Shown: piece by piece, positions 53,424 to 63,426 of the stretch
How the letters are laid out: every line of letters begins with the position of its first letter
Position numbering within the stretch: position 1 is the first letter of the stretch
Source of the DNA: Sphingopyxis sp. TUF1
GTDB lineage: Bacteria > Pseudomonadota > Alphaproteobacteria > Sphingomonadales > Sphingomonadaceae
Length of the DNA: 64,000 bases
Direction of reading: 5' to 3'
Assembly (NCBI RefSeq): GCF_036687315.1
Contig: NZ_CP144683.1
Span: 3,108,001-3,172,000 of the forward strand
The notes under the pieces: model-generated
Database searches by the model: none
What the model saw: only the letters and a program-made list of their open reading frames with translations
Told to the model about the DNA's origin: nothing
Made by a program: the position numbers and the translations under genes

Positions 53424-54554
53424 ATGACCGACACCGCCCCTTTTGCAACCGATGTCTTGATCGTGGGCGCGGGCATTGCCGGTGCCAGCTTGGCGGCGGC
53501 GCTGGCACCGTGGCGGCGTGTGACGCTGGTGGAGGCGGAGGATGCGCCGGGCTACCACGCCACCGGACGCTCCGCCGCTTTCTGGCACGAAAGCTATGGC
53601 GGCGCGCAAGTGCAGCCGCTGACGCGCGCATCTTTCGATATGCTCGATCGGCCGCCGCCCGCCTTTTCCGATCCAGGGTTTCTGACGGTGCGGCGTGCAT
53701 TGACGCTGGGCAGGGCAGGGGACGTCGCAGCAATAGATGCCTTTGCGGCCGAGTTTGCCGCGAAAGGCGTGGCGGTCGAGCGCATCTCAGGCGCGGCACT
53801 GGCCCGACATATACCCGGACTTCGGCCCGAATGGAGCGAAGCGGCCTATGAGCCTGCGTGCCGTGACATCGACGTGGGCAGGCTCCACGCCGCTTATCTG
53901 CGCGAAGCAAAACGCGCGGGCGCGGCGCTGATCACGCGTGCGCCGCTTCACGGCGCGCGCCGCGTTGCAGACGGGTGGGAGGTTGAGACAGGCAAGGGCG
54001 TCATCCATGCCGGGCTGCTCGTTAACGCTGCAGGCGCTTGGGCCGATCAGGTCGCCGCGCTTTGCGGCATCGCGGCGGTGGGTATTCAACCCTATCGCCG
54101 CACGATGCTGCAACTGCGGCTGGACGTGCCTGTGCCGGCCGAACTACCGCTCGTGATCGACATCGGCGGTACCTTCTATTTCAAGGGCGAGAGCGTCGGG
54201 CGAGTTTGGCTCACGCCGCACGACGAGACCCCGGTGAATCCGCACGACGTGGTTCCCGAAGACATCGATATCGCGCTGGCAATCGATCGATTGCAATCGG
54301 TCGTCGATTGGCCGGTCGCCGCGGTCGAGCGCAAATGGGCTGGCCTGCGAAGCTTTGCGCCCGACCGGCTTCCTGTGTTCGGACCCGACCGGCACGACAA
54401 TCGCTTCATATGGTGCGCGGGCCAGGGAGGCGTTGGCATCCAGACGGCCCCGGCGATCGCCGCGTTGCTTGCAGTGCAACTGGGGGCGCCTGAACCCGAT
54501 GGTGCGATCGGGCGAGTCGATCCCTCGCCGTTCGCGCCGTCGCGATTTGGCTGA
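53424..54554 (+). CDS. FAD-dependent amine/amino-acid oxidoreductase (DadA/DauA-like)
   Basis: A 376-residue DAO-family flavoenzyme. The FAD motif VLIVGAGIAGASLAAALAP is near residue 11, then GYHATGRSAAFWHESYGG near residue 43. LLVNAAGAWADQVAALCG lies near residue 195 and WCAGQGGVGIQTAPAIAALL near residue 332. The layout is closest to D-arginine dehydrogenase (DauA)-type enzymes, which would oxidise D-amino acids in the cytosol. It is divergent from the pilus operon and apparently unrelated to it. The substrate is inferred only. Confidence 0.85.
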   Translation: MTDTAPFATDVLIVGAGIAGASLAAALAPWRRVTLVEAEDAPGYHATGRSAAFWHESYGGAQVQPLTRASFDMLDRPPPAFSDPGFLTVRRALTLGRAGDVAAIDAFAAEFAAKGVAVERISGAALARHIPGLRPEWSEAAYEPACRDIDVGRLHAAYLREAKRAGAALITRAPLHGARRVADGWEVETGKGVIHAGLLVNAAGAWADQVAALCGIAAVGIQPYRRTMLQLRLDVPVPAELPLVIDIGGTFYFKGESVGRVWLTPHDETPVNPHDVVPEDIDIALAIDRLQSVVDWPVAAVERKWAGLRSFAPDRLPVFGPDRHDNRFIWCAGQGGVGIQTAPAIAALLAVQLGAPEPDGAIGRVDPSPFAPSRFG

Positions 54555-54641
54555 CCCCATCTTCGCTTGCATGACGGAGGCAGCCGATTAGCATAAGCTT
54601 TGCTCGCCATCATCGGTGCGGCGCGATCTGTGGAGGACGGC

Positions 54642-54818
54642 ATGGCCCATTATTTCGAGATCAATAAGAACAAGGCCGGCGAATTTGTCGCCTATTTCAA
54701 ATATAATAGCGAAACGATCTTTTGGACCGAGGGATATAGCAGCAAGGCGTCGGCAAAGAATGCCATCGAGTCGATCCAGAAGAACGGCCCCGGCGCAGAA
54801 ATCCGCGAAACCGAATAG
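54642..54818 (+). CDS. YegP family (DUF1508) small protein
   Basis: A 58-residue protein equal to a single DUF1508/YegP repeat: MAHYFEINKNKAGEFVAYFK, then NSETIFWTEGYSSKASAKNAI and IRETE. The family usually has one or two copies of this domain. GGAGGACGG lies just before the ATG at 54642, which decides the start over the longer frame from 54600. The function is unclear. It is convergent with rnhA. Confidence 0.85.
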   Translation: MAHYFEINKNKAGEFVAYFKYNSETIFWTEGYSSKASAKNAIESIQKNGPGAEIRETE

Positions 54819-54837
54819 GGGACAAGGCGGCGGGTGT

Positions 54838-55290
54838 TTAGCGCGCCCGCGCCATCTTCAGCGCAGCATCGCTGGCTAGCTGGTCGGCGAGTTCATTGTC
54901 GCCGTGCCCTGCGTGACCTTTCACCCAGATCCACTCGACCTTGTGCCGCGCGTTTTCCTTCACCAGCCGCTGCCAGAGGTCGGCATTGGCAACGGGCTTT
55001 TTCGCGGCGGTCTTCCAGCCATTTTTCTGCCAGCCGAAGATCCATTTGGTGATCCCGTCGCGGACATAGACGCTGTCGGTCGACAATTCGACATTGCACG
55101 AACGCTTGAGCGCGGCGAGCGCCTCGATCGCCGCCATCAACTCCATACGGTTGTTTGTCGTGTCCGCCTCGCCCCCGGACAGCGTCTTGACGACGTCGCC
55201 CCAGCGCAGGACCGCGCCCCAGCCGCCGGGACCGGGATTGCCCTTGCACGCGCCGTCGGTCGCGACGATGACGGTTCGGCCTTCGCTCAT
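54838..55290 (-). CDS. rnhA: ribonuclease HI
   Basis: A 150-residue endonuclease that cuts RNA in RNA-DNA hybrids. Catalytic acidic residues are seen in [19 protein letters not shown] (Asp near residue 11), [13 protein letters not shown] (Glu), [13 protein letters not shown] (Asp) and [12 protein letters not shown] (Asp, with the flexible-loop His just before). Its ATG overlaps the thrB stop by 4 bases. Confidence 0.96.
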   Translation of the reverse strand: MSEGRTVIVATDGACKGNPGPGGWGAVLRWGDVVKTLSGGEADTTNNRMELMAAIEALAALKRSCNVELSTDSVYVRDGITKWIFGWQKNGWKTAAKKPVANADLWQRLVKENARHKVEWIWVKGHAGHGDNELADQLASDAALKMARAR

Positions 55291-56249
55291 GCCGCGACGA
55301 AGAGGGCGTCGGCGTCGGCCGCCTGATAGCGACGGAGCCGCGCAAGAAACGGCGCGGGGTCCTTGCGCGTGACAAGCGCGCCCGGCGGCGTGTGAATCCA
55401 GTCATGCGCGCGCGTCAACAAAAACCGAAGCGCTGCGCCGCGCGCCAGAAGGGGCAACGCGGCCTTCTCATCGTCGGTCAGCGTGATTTCGGACGCATAG
55501 CCGCGCATCAGGGCCGCGGCGCGCGCATCATCGCAGCGGCGTCCATCCGCAGAGAAAGTCCAGGAGGCGTGCGTAACCGCCAGATCATAGGCGCGAAAAT
55601 CGCTCGCCGCGAAATAAAAGTCGATCAGGCCGGTGACGCGTTCGCCGAGCATCAGAACATTGTCCGGGAACAGGTCGGCGTGGATAACATGCACCGGCAG
55701 GTCGCGCGGCCAGTGCGCATCGAGATGGGCAAGTTCGTCGTCGACGATCGCCTGAAGCCCCGGAATCACGGCGTCGAGATCGCCCGCGCCACCGGCAATC
55801 GTCCGCCAGTGACGATGCCCCATGCTGTTTTCGCGCGTGCCCACGAAATCGGCGACCGCCCGGTGCATCGCACCCAGTGCCGCACCGGCGGCTTCGCACT
55901 GGCCTGGGGTGGGGTGCGTTAGCGAAATGCCGGGCAGGAATTGGATAACGCACGCCGCGCGGCCCGATACCTTTTGGATTGCGACGCCTTCGCGGTCGCG
56001 GATCATCGCCGGAACAGGGCAGTCGTGCGTTGCGAGATGGTCGAGCAGATCGACGAAAAAGGGCAGGTCGCCCTCGCTGACGCGTTTTTCGTAAAGCGTC
56101 AGGATGAAGCGACCGTGCGTTGTTTCGAGCAGGAAATTGCTGTTCTCGACGCCTTCGGCGATCCCCTTGCACGACACGACCGTGCCGATGTCGTAGCGGG
56201 CGACCAGCGCGGCGAGGTCGTCGGGCTCAACGTGCGTGTAGACGGCCAT
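55287..56249 (-). CDS. thrB: homoserine kinase
   Basis: A 320-residue kinase with an aminoglycoside-phosphotransferase-like fold, the ThrB type used by alphaproteobacteria. It phosphorylates homoserine in threonine synthesis. Motifs are [22 protein letters not shown] near residue 34, [15 protein letters not shown] near residue 188 (catalytic Asp and Asn) and [18 protein letters not shown] near residue 210. It is coupled to rnhA (4 bases) and to ispH (1 base). Confidence 0.94.
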   Translation of the reverse strand: MAVYTHVEPDDLAALVARYDIGTVVSCKGIAEGVENSNFLLETTHGRFILTLYEKRVSEGDLPFFVDLLDHLATHDCPVPAMIRDREGVAIQKVSGRAACVIQFLPGISLTHPTPGQCEAAGAALGAMHRAVADFVGTRENSMGHRHWRTIAGGAGDLDAVIPGLQAIVDDELAHLDAHWPRDLPVHVIHADLFPDNVLMLGERVTGLIDFYFAASDFRAYDLAVTHASWTFSADGRRCDDARAAALMRGYASEITLTDDEKAALPLLARGAALRFLLTRAHDWIHTPPGALVTRKDPAPFLARLRRYQAADADALFVAA

Positions 56250-57229
56250 CAGGCGGCTTCGAGGCCGCGCGGCAGCTTGAAAACCATATTCTCTTCGGCG
56301 GTCACGACGACTTCTTCGACGATCGGCCGCACCGAGGCGACAGCGTCGATTACCTCGCGAACCAGCGTTTCAGGGGCGCTGGCACCCGCGGTGATGCCGA
56401 GCGTGCCGATTGCATCCAGCCAGGTCGGATCGACATCATGGCCGCGCTGAACCAGATGCGCCGGAGTACCAAGCCGCTCGGCCACTTCTACAAGGCGTAG
56501 GCTGTTCGAACTGTTCGGCGCGCCGATCACGATCATCCGGTCGCACCGCGTCGCGATGGCCTTGACCGCTTCCTGTCGGTTGGATGTCGCATAGCAAATA
56601 TCCTCGCCGCGCGGTCCGGCGATGGCGGGGAAGCGATGCTGGAGCGCGGCGACGATGTCGCGGGTGTCGTCGACCGAGAGGGTCGTCTGGGTCAGGAAAG
56701 AAAGCTGGTCGGCATCTGCCGGCGTCAGCGCAGCGACATCATCGACCGATTCGACCAGCGTCATTGCGCCATCGGGCAATTGTCCGAGCGTGCCGACGAC
56801 CTCGGGGTGTCCGGCATGGCCGATGAAGATGATGTGACGGCCGGCTTCATAGGCGCGCTCGGCCTGCCGATGGACTTTCGAAACCAGCGGACACGTCGCG
56901 TCAATATAGTCGAGCCCCCGCATTTCGGCCTTCGCGGGTACGGCTTTCGGCACGCCATGGGCACTGAAAACCACAGGGACGCCGTCGGGAACCTGATCGA
57001 GCGATTCGACGAAAATTGCTCCCTTGGCCTTCAGCGATTCGACGACATAGCGGTTGTGGACGATTTCGTGCCGCACATAGACAGGGGCGCCGAACCGCTC
57101 GAGCGCCAGTTCGACGATGCGGATCGCGCGATCGACGCCCGCGCAAAAGCCGCGCGGCGCTGCGATCAGAACCGTGAGCGCGGCATCATCGCGGGCCGCA
57201 GCGGGCATCGGCGGGTGGGGAGCGTTCAT
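56249..57229 (-). CDS. ispH: 4-hydroxy-3-methylbut-2-enyl diphosphate reductase
   Basis: A 326-residue iron-sulfur enzyme, the last step of the MEP isoprenoid pathway, giving IPP and DMAPP. Cluster Cys are in [17 protein letters not shown] near residue 29, [11 protein letters not shown] near residue 114 and [14 protein letters not shown] near residue 210. Substrate-site SSNSLRLVE follows. It is the first gene of ispH-thrB-rnhA. Confidence 0.96.
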   Translation of the reverse strand: MNAPHPPMPAAARDDAALTVLIAAPRGFCAGVDRAIRIVELALERFGAPVYVRHEIVHNRYVVESLKAKGAIFVESLDQVPDGVPVVFSAHGVPKAVPAKAEMRGLDYIDATCPLVSKVHRQAERAYEAGRHIIFIGHAGHPEVVGTLGQLPDGAMTLVESVDDVAALTPADADQLSFLTQTTLSVDDTRDIVAALQHRFPAIAGPRGEDICYATSNRQEAVKAIATRCDRMIVIGAPNSSNSLRLVEVAERLGTPAHLVQRGHDVDPTWLDAIGTLGITAGASAPETLVREVIDAVASVRPIVEEVVVTAEENMVFKLPRGLEAA

Positions 57230-57389
57230 GATGCGCGCGCTCTAGCGCAGCAAGTCGTTCGCGGTAAAGCGGCTTCGTCCATCTTGTCCGGTTGCGCCGC
57301 GTTCATCGCACCGATAAGAAGCGGCGCGCATGACGCGGGACCGATCGCCTTTCGCCCGTCAACATGCCTGTATGGAAAGCCAGTGTATC

Positions 57390-58061
57390 ATGACCCTCAT
57401 TTCGTGTCCGTCCCGCAAAAATTTGGCTCTGCTGTGCGGAGTAGCGGCGATGGCGAGCGTCGCCGGCTGTGCGAAGGACAATGAAATCGAAGTGGCGGGT
57501 GGGGTCGGCATCACCGCAACGCGGTCCGCCTGCCCGGCGGTAGCCGTGCCGCTGCACACCGGGGACATCACGTTGTTCGACCCCGCAACAAGCCGCGATG
57601 CACGCGCCATCGACGTCGTCGCCGCAATCACCAATGTGACGCCGCAGTGCAACGAGGCGGGCGACAAAGTCTATCAGCTCGCCGATTTCGAAGTCGTTGC
57701 GACGCGACGCGACGCCGGCCCGGCTCGCACGGTGACGCTGCCATATTATGCAACGGTGCTGCAGGGCGGCACCGCCGTGGTGGCCAAGCGCCTTGGCAAT
57801 GTCGCGGTGACCTTTGCCGATGGGCAGACGCGCGGCACCGGCCGAGCGCAGGCGTCGGCCTATGTCGATCGCGCCGCCGCGACGCTGCCCGCAGACATTC
57901 AGGAGCGTATCACGCGCCGCCGCAAGGCGGGTGATCAGGATGCCGCGATCGATCCGCTCAGCCTGCCCGAAGTGCGCGCAGCGGTGCAGCGCGCAAGCTT
58001 CGAACTGCTCGTCGGCTTTCAGCTGACGCAGGAACAGCTCGAATATAATGTCCGACGATAG
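57390..58061 (+). CDS. conserved lipoprotein upstream of argS
   Basis: A 223-residue predicted lipoprotein. The signal peptide ALLCGVAAMASVAGC has a VAGC lipobox with Cys near residue 28. The mature domain has a mixed alpha/beta look with VVAAITNVTPQCNEAGDKVY and VTFADGQTRGTGRAQASAYVD segments and a helical end. I recognise no function. The start at 57390 is preferred over 57330 for its clean signal peptide. A hairpin terminator follows. Confidence 0.75.
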   Translation: MTLISCPSRKNLALLCGVAAMASVAGCAKDNEIEVAGGVGITATRSACPAVAVPLHTGDITLFDPATSRDARAIDVVAAITNVTPQCNEAGDKVYQLADFEVVATRRDAGPARTVTLPYYATVLQGGTAVVAKRLGNVAVTFADGQTRGTGRAQASAYVDRAAATLPADIQERITRRRKAGDQDAAIDPLSLPEVRAAVQRASFELLVGFQLTQEQLEYNVRR

Positions 58062-58098
58062 ATAATGCGGCGGCGCGCGGCGCCGTTCGCACCGTCAC

Positions 58099-58132
58099 GC
58101 CCCGCTCCGCCGACCGGCGATGCGGGGCTTTT
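58099..58132 (+). terminator. rho-independent terminator before argS
   Basis: GCCCCGC (58099-58105) pairs with GCGGGGC (58122-58128), followed by TTTT. It ends the lipoprotein gene 38 bases after its stop. Confidence 0.75.
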
Positions 58133-58193
58133 CGCGCCCGTATAGCTGTTATAGGGCGCTCCAGTTCTTTCGATCGAAGATAGGCCCCGCCCT

Positions 58194-59921
58194 ATGACCC
58201 TGTTTCGCCGCTTTTCCGACCATATCGGGTCCGCACTCGACGCGCTTGCCGCACGCGGTGCTATTCCCGCCGATCTTGATCGTTCGGCGGTCAGTGTCGA
58301 GCCGCCGCGCGATGCGGCACATGGCGATGTGGCAACGAACGCCGCGATGGTGCTTGCGAAGCCCGCGGGCATGAACCCGCGCGCGCTTGCCGAACTGCTT
58401 GCCGCCGAACTGGGCGCGCTCGACGAAGTGGTCGAGGCGAGCGTCGCCGGACCGGGCTTTATCAACCTGCGTCTTGCCGACGACAGCTGGCGCGACGAAC
58501 TGGCGCTCGTTCACGATCTTGGCCCCGATTACGGCCGCTCGAAAATGGGGCAGGGGCGGCGCGTCAACGTGGAGTATGTCTCGGCCAATCCGACGGGGCC
58601 GATGCACGTCGGCCATTGCCGCGGCGCGGTCGTCGGCGATGCGCTCGCCGCCTTGCTCGAATATGCAGGGCACGACGTCATCCGCGAATATTATGTCAAC
58701 GACGCGGGCGCACAGGTGGATGTCCTCGCACGGTCGGTGCACATGCGGTATCGCGAGGCGCTGGGTGAAGCGGTCGGTGCCATTCCCGAAGGCCTTTATC
58801 CGGGCGATTATCTGATTCCTGTGGGCGAGAAGCTGGCCGCGGAACATGGCGATCGCTTCGTCGATGCGCCCGAAAGCGCGTGGCTGGGCCTGTTCCGCGC
58901 CGAAGCCGTCAGCGCGATGATGGACATGATCCGCGCCGATCTTGCGAAGCTTGGCATTCACCACGACCTTTTCTCGTCCGAGGCCGAGCTTCAGGCGGCG
59001 GGCAAACCCGCAGCGGCCGAGAAATGGCTGCGCGAACAGGGTCTCGTCTATGACGGCCTTCTCGAAGCGCCGAAAGGCGAAACGCCCGAGGATTGGGAAC
59101 CGGTCGAACTGCCGCTGTTCCGCTCGACGCAGTTCGGCGATGATCAGGATCGCCCGATCCGGAAATCGGACGGCAGCTGGACCTATTTCGGCGCCGACCT
59201 CGCCTATCATTTTCAGAAAAGCCAAAACGCAGACGAGTTGATCGACATCTGGGGCGCGGACCATGCGGGGACGGTCAAGCGGATCAAGGCTGCGGTCGCG
59301 GCGCTGACGGGCGGCAAGACGCGCTTCGATGTCAAGCTTGTGCAAATGGTGCGGCTGCTCAAAAATGGCGAGCCGTTCAAGATGTCGAAACGCGCTGGCA
59401 ATTTCGTGACGCTCGCCGATGTCGTCGACGAAGTCGGCAAGGATGCGGTGCGCTTCACCATGCTGACGCGCAAGGCCGACGCGCAGATGGATTTCGATTT
59501 TGCAAAGGTGGTCGAAGCGTCGCGCGACAACCCCGTCTGGTATCTGCAATATGCCAATGCGCGGATTTCGCGGTTGCGCAAGAAGGCGGCGGACGCGGAT
59601 ATTGTGCTGCCTGCCCCGGCGCCCGAGCGGCTGGGTGCGCAAGAGTTGGGGCTGGTAAAGTTGCTGGCACAGTTCCCCCGGATCGTCGAGGCGGCGGCCT
59701 TTGCGCGCGAACCGCACCGGATTGCCTTTTACCTCGCCGACGTCGCGGCGGCCTTTCACGCATGGTATAATCTGGGCAATGACGATCCGGCGGCGCGCAT
59801 TGTCCTTGATAATGACCCGGAATTGACCGCGACGCGCCTTTATTTGGCCGACGGAATCGGGCAGGTTATCCGCAACGGGCTGCAACTCATGGGAGTCGAG
59901 GCGCTCGAGGAGATGAACTGA
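58194..59921 (+). CDS. argS: arginyl-tRNA synthetase
   Basis: A 575-residue class I synthetase. The HIGH-type motif is HVGH at residues 138-141 within SANPTGPMHVGHCRG. The KMSKS-type motif FKMSKRAG is near residue 395. The N-terminal Arg-S tRNA-binding domain (1-95) and the C-terminal DALR anticodon domain (from about 460: LQYANARISRLRKKA) are complete. It is followed with a one-base overlap by the SPOR gene. Confidence 0.97.
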   Translation: MTLFRRFSDHIGSALDALAARGAIPADLDRSAVSVEPPRDAAHGDVATNAAMVLAKPAGMNPRALAELLAAELGALDEVVEASVAGPGFINLRLADDSWRDELALVHDLGPDYGRSKMGQGRRVNVEYVSANPTGPMHVGHCRGAVVGDALAALLEYAGHDVIREYYVNDAGAQVDVLARSVHMRYREALGEAVGAIPEGLYPGDYLIPVGEKLAAEHGDRFVDAPESAWLGLFRAEAVSAMMDMIRADLAKLGIHHDLFSSEAELQAAGKPAAAEKWLREQGLVYDGLLEAPKGETPEDWEPVELPLFRSTQFGDDQDRPIRKSDGSWTYFGADLAYHFQKSQNADELIDIWGADHAGTVKRIKAAVAALTGGKTRFDVKLVQMVRLLKNGEPFKMSKRAGNFVTLADVVDEVGKDAVRFTMLTRKADAQMDFDFAKVVEASRDNPVWYLQYANARISRLRKKAADADIVLPAPAPERLGAQELGLVKLLAQFPRIVEAAAFAREPHRIAFYLADVAAAFHAWYNLGNDDPAARIVLDNDPELTATRLYLADGIGQVIRNGLQLMGVEALEEMN

Positions 59922-60637
59922 TGGCCGGGGGCAATATGGCGTTGCAGGATAGCGAAGGTCTCGGACTCGACGGTGAGGATCGGCTGCCCTGGCTCGAGGC
60001 GGCCGAGGGCTTCGATGAGGATGGCGAGGTGTCACCCGCGCGCTTGCTGATCATGGTGCTCGGCGGACTATTGCTGATCGGCGCAGTACTTGGCGGTCTC
60101 TGGTGGATTCAGAATGGCGGCGCGCGAGGCAAGGGCGAACTTATCGTTGCCGAAAAGGGCGATTACAAGATCGCGCCCGCAAGCGACGGGGCGAAGACCT
60201 TCGAGGGCGAGGGTGACGCCAGCTTCTCCGCCAGCGAAGGCGCCGCGCCGGCGGGCAAGGTCGATCCGTCGCGGATGCCCGAAGAACCCGCGGTGACTCC
60301 GACCGAGCGCGAAGCTGCGGCGAAACCGCCCGCTGCGGCGTCCAAGTCGGCACCCAAGGCGCCCGCAAAGGTTGCCACTGCGCCCGAACCGGCAGCGCCG
60401 GGTGGCGCGATGATCCAGCTCGGCGCGTTCAGCAGTGAAAGCGCCGCAGCAAAGGCCTGGACGAATCTGTCCAAGCGTTTCGCCTATCTGGCCGAACTCA
60501 ATCGGGTGATTTCGCCGGCCACGGTGGGATCGGGAACCGTCTACCGTTTGCGCGTGCCCGCAGGAACCGCGGCTAACGCGTCGGATTTGTGCGGAAAACT
60601 CCGCGTTGCTGGCGAAAATTGCGTCGTCGTCCGCTGA
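59921..60637 (+). CDS. SPOR-domain membrane protein
   Basis: A 238-residue bitopic protein. A short cytosolic N-terminus is followed by a helix near residues 45-67 (LLIMVLGGLLLIGAVLGGLWWI) and a Pro/Ala/Lys-rich periplasmic linker. The C-terminal SPOR domain spans about 165-238 (MIQLGAFSSESAAAKAWTNL ... YRLRVPAG). SPOR domains bind denuded peptidoglycan at the division site. The place between argS and nagZ is conserved in sphingomonads and fits a cell-wall role. Confidence 0.88.
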   Translation: MAGGNMALQDSEGLGLDGEDRLPWLEAAEGFDEDGEVSPARLLIMVLGGLLLIGAVLGGLWWIQNGGARGKGELIVAEKGDYKIAPASDGAKTFEGEGDASFSASEGAAPAGKVDPSRMPEEPAVTPTEREAAAKPPAAASKSAPKAPAKVATAPEPAAPGGAMIQLGAFSSESAAAKAWTNLSKRFAYLAELNRVISPATVGSGTVYRLRVPAGTAANASDLCGKLRVAGENCVVVR

Positions 60638-60744
60638 TCGGCCCGCTTGGCCGCAGACTCCGTTGGTGCAATCAACCTGCTGTGGCATGGTGTAGGTCAA
60701 CGATGCCGTATGAGGGGGCGGCGGCCGATGGAGGTTGACGCACG

Positions 60745-61752
60745 ATGATTCCCGCAATTTTCGGCCTGTCGGGCCTGACCCTGACCGATGACGAGAGCGC
60801 CTTTTTTCGCGATTGCGAGCCGGCCGGCTACATATTGTTCGGACGGAATATCGAGAACCGCGATCAGCTACGCCGCCTGACCGACGATCTGCGCAGCCTC
60901 GACGGACGCAGCAACCTGCCGATCCTGATCGACCAGGAAGGCGGCCGCGTCGCACGCATGAAGGAACCCGAATGGCCCGCCTTTCCCAGCGGTGCTGCCT
61001 TTGATGCGCTTTATGAGCGTGCGCCCGCCAGCGCAATCGAGGCGGCGCGGCTCAACGCGATGGCGCTCGCGGCAATGCTTGCCGAGGTGGGGATCACCGT
61101 CGACTGCCTGCCGCTGCTCGACGTGCGCCAGCCGGGCGCGAGCGATGTCATTGGCGACCGTGCGCTCGGCAGCGAACCGATGCGCGTCGCCGCGTTGGGC
61201 CGCGCGATCCTGAGCGGATTGCAGGCGGGCGGCGTTGTCGGAATCGTCAAACATATTCCCGGCCACGGCCGCGCGCTGCTCGACACGCACGAGGCGCTGC
61301 CGACGGTCACGGCCTCCGACCATGAGCTTCAGACCGATCTGGCTCCCTTCGCTGCGCTTCGTGATGCGGCGATGGCGATGACTTGCCATGTTGTTTTCGC
61401 GACGTGGGATCCGGATCGCCCCGCCACGCTGTCGCCGACCGTCATCGACAGCGTGATCCGCCAGCGGATCGGTTTTCACGGGCTGTTGATGACCGACGAC
61501 CTCGACATGAAGGCGCTGTCGGGCGACGTTCCCTCGCGCGCGGCTGATGCGATCGCGGCGGGGTGCGACATCGCACTCAATTGCTGGGCGCGAATGGACG
61601 ACATGATCGGGATCGCGAATGCGCTCGATCCGATCAGCACCGTGTCGCGCGCGCGCCTCGAAGGCGCGATGGACCGGATCGCCGGTGCCCCCGACAAGGG
61701 CGAATTCGCCGCACTCGTCGATCAGCGCGACGCGCTGCTGGCGATGGCCTGA
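60745..61752 (+). CDS. nagZ: beta-N-acetylhexosaminidase
   Basis: A 335-residue family 3 glycoside hydrolase that removes GlcNAc from muropeptides in the cytosol during wall recycling. Motifs are ILIDQEGGRVARM near residue 68, KHIPGHGRALLDTHEALP near residue 170 (substrate Lys-His and the catalytic His loop) and MTDDLDMKALSG near residue 250 with the nucleophile Asp. scpA follows after 7 bases. Confidence 0.95.
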   Translation: MIPAIFGLSGLTLTDDESAFFRDCEPAGYILFGRNIENRDQLRRLTDDLRSLDGRSNLPILIDQEGGRVARMKEPEWPAFPSGAAFDALYERAPASAIEAARLNAMALAAMLAEVGITVDCLPLLDVRQPGASDVIGDRALGSEPMRVAALGRAILSGLQAGGVVGIVKHIPGHGRALLDTHEALPTVTASDHELQTDLAPFAALRDAAMAMTCHVVFATWDPDRPATLSPTVIDSVIRQRIGFHGLLMTDDLDMKALSGDVPSRAADAIAAGCDIALNCWARMDDMIGIANALDPISTVSRARLEGAMDRIAGAPDKGEFAALVDQRDALLAMA

Positions 61753-61759
61753 CGCGCCG

Positions 61760-62545
61760 ATGGAGGAGCTGGCGCTCGATTTCGATATTGCAGCGCCGGC
61801 GTCCGGACGCGACGATGCGCTCCAGCTTTCGTTTGAAAGCTGGGAAGGGCCGCTCGACCTGCTGCTGGCGCTGGCGCGAAACCAGAAGGTCGACCTCAAG
61901 CAGATTTCGATCCTGGCCCTCGTCGAACAATATCTGAACTTCATCGCCGAGGCGCGCGAACTGAAGCTCGAGGTTGCTGCCGATTATCTGGTGATGGCCG
62001 CTTGGCTTGCCTATCTCAAATCGGCGCTTTTGCTGCCAAAGGATCCGCTGGAGGAGCCGTCGCCCGACGAACTGGCGCTGCGGCTGCAACTCAGGCTCCA
62101 GCGGCTCGCGGCGATGCGCGAGGCGGCGGCGCGGCTGCTCGCGCGTGACCGCATCGGCCGCGATGTTTTCCTGCGCCCGCGGCCAGAGGGGCTGCACGAT
62201 GTCAAACTTCGGCGTTGGGATGCCAGCCTCTACGACATTCTGGCGGCTTACGGACAGGTCAAGCTGCGGTCCGAACCCGTGGTCCATATGGTGTCGCGGC
62301 GTCCGGTCATCACGCTCGACGCCGCGCTGCATCACCTTGAACGGATGCTGGGCGTAAAGCTCGACTGGGGCGAGCTGGCCGATTTTTTGCCCGCCGACTA
62401 TCAAGGTCCGCTGCGCCGCTCGGCGATCGCGTCGAGCTTTGTCGCGGCGCTCGAACTGGCGCGCCAGGGGCGGGTTGACCTGAAGCAAGATGGCGCGTTC
62501 GAGCCGCTCTATCTGCGGTCGGCTACAGGGGGACGGGGGGCATGA
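61760..62545 (+). CDS. scpA: segregation and condensation protein A
   Basis: A 261-residue kleisin that bridges the SMC heads. The N-terminal motif LQLSFESWEGPLDLLLALAR near residue 23 and LVMAAWLAYLKSALLLP near residue 75 are characteristic, and a winged helix closes the C-terminus. The start at 61760 gives the family N-terminus; the frame opens earlier inside nagZ. It overlaps scpB by 4 bases. Confidence 0.94.
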   Translation: MEELALDFDIAAPASGRDDALQLSFESWEGPLDLLLALARNQKVDLKQISILALVEQYLNFIAEARELKLEVAADYLVMAAWLAYLKSALLLPKDPLEEPSPDELALRLQLRLQRLAAMREAAARLLARDRIGRDVFLRPRPEGLHDVKLRRWDASLYDILAAYGQVKLRSEPVVHMVSRRPVITLDAALHHLERMLGVKLDWGELADFLPADYQGPLRRSAIASSFVAALELARQGRVDLKQDGAFEPLYLRSATGGRGA

Positions 62546-63135
62546 TCGACGATCTGGAGCGTGCGATCGAGGCGATGCTTTTTGCGAGTGACGAGCCGCT
62601 CGACGCACGGCAGGTTTCCGGCCGGCTTGGCGATGAAATGACCCCGGGACAGGTGAGGTCGATTATCGAAATGATCGCCGCGCGCCATGCAGGGAGCGGC
62701 GTCGAACTCGTCGAGCGCGGCGGCCACTGGCATTTTCAGACTCCGGCGGATCTGGCCCACCTGCTCCGCCGCGAGCGTGACGATCCGCGCAAGCTGTCGC
62801 GCGCCGCTGCCGAGGTGCTGGCGATCGTCGCCTATCACGAACCCGTCAGCCGCGCCGAGATCGAGGCGATCCGCGGTGTGCAGACGTCGAAAGGCACGCT
62901 TGACGTGCTGATGGAAGCCGAGTGGATTGCGCCCGCCGGACGGCGCGAAGTGCCGGGGCGGCCGCTGATCTACAAGACCACCGACGCATTTTTGCAGCAT
63001 TTCGGCCTTAGCAGCCGCAAGGATCTGCCGGGGCTCGATGATCTGCGCGCGGCGGGCCTGCTCGATCCGGTCGATCTCGCTTTTGAAGCGGCGATGGGCG
63101 AACTGGACCTAGTAAATGACGGCGAAGAGGCTTAG
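62542..63135 (+). CDS. scpB: segregation and condensation protein B
   Basis: A 197-residue protein with two winged-helix domains. It partners ScpA in the SMC condensin. Motifs are IEAMLFASDEPLDARQVSGRL near residue 9, AAAEVLAIVAYHEPVSRAEIE near residue 88 and GRREVPGRPLIYKTTDAFLQHFGL near residue 133. It is coupled to scpA (ATGA). Confidence 0.95.
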   Translation: MIDDLERAIEAMLFASDEPLDARQVSGRLGDEMTPGQVRSIIEMIAARHAGSGVELVERGGHWHFQTPADLAHLLRRERDDPRKLSRAAAEVLAIVAYHEPVSRAEIEAIRGVQTSKGTLDVLMEAEWIAPAGRREVPGRPLIYKTTDAFLQHFGLSSRKDLPGLDDLRAAGLLDPVDLAFEAAMGELDLVNDGEEA

Positions 63136-63160
63136 ATGAGCCCCTCAAGGAGAATGTGAG

Positions 63161-63394
63161 ATGGGTAGCTTCAGCATCTGGCACTGGCTCGTGGTCGGGA
63201 TCCTCGTCCTGCTGCTGTTCGGCAAGGGGCGTTTTTCGGACATGATGGGCGATGTCGCCAAGGGCATCAAAAGCTTCAAGAAGGGCATGGCCGACGACGA
63301 TACGCCGACCCCCGCACCGAAGCAGATCGATGGTCAGCGCGCGCCCGATCTGACCGCGACTCCCACCCCCACCGCGGAAACCGAAAACCGCTGA
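63161..63394 (+). CDS. tatA: twin-arginine translocase subunit TatA
   Basis: A 77-residue protein with one N-terminal helix ([20 protein letters not shown]), then the amphipathic helix ([16 protein letters not shown]) and a disordered tail. It forms the Tat pore for folded proteins. AAGGAG lies 10 bases before the ATG. Confidence 0.96.
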   Translation: MGSFSIWHWLVVGILVLLLFGKGRFSDMMGDVAKGIKSFKKGMADDDTPTPAPKQIDGQRAPDLTATPTPTAETENR

Positions 63395-63426
63395 CCGCTT
63401 TCCGTTCGCGGGGGACAGGCTGACTC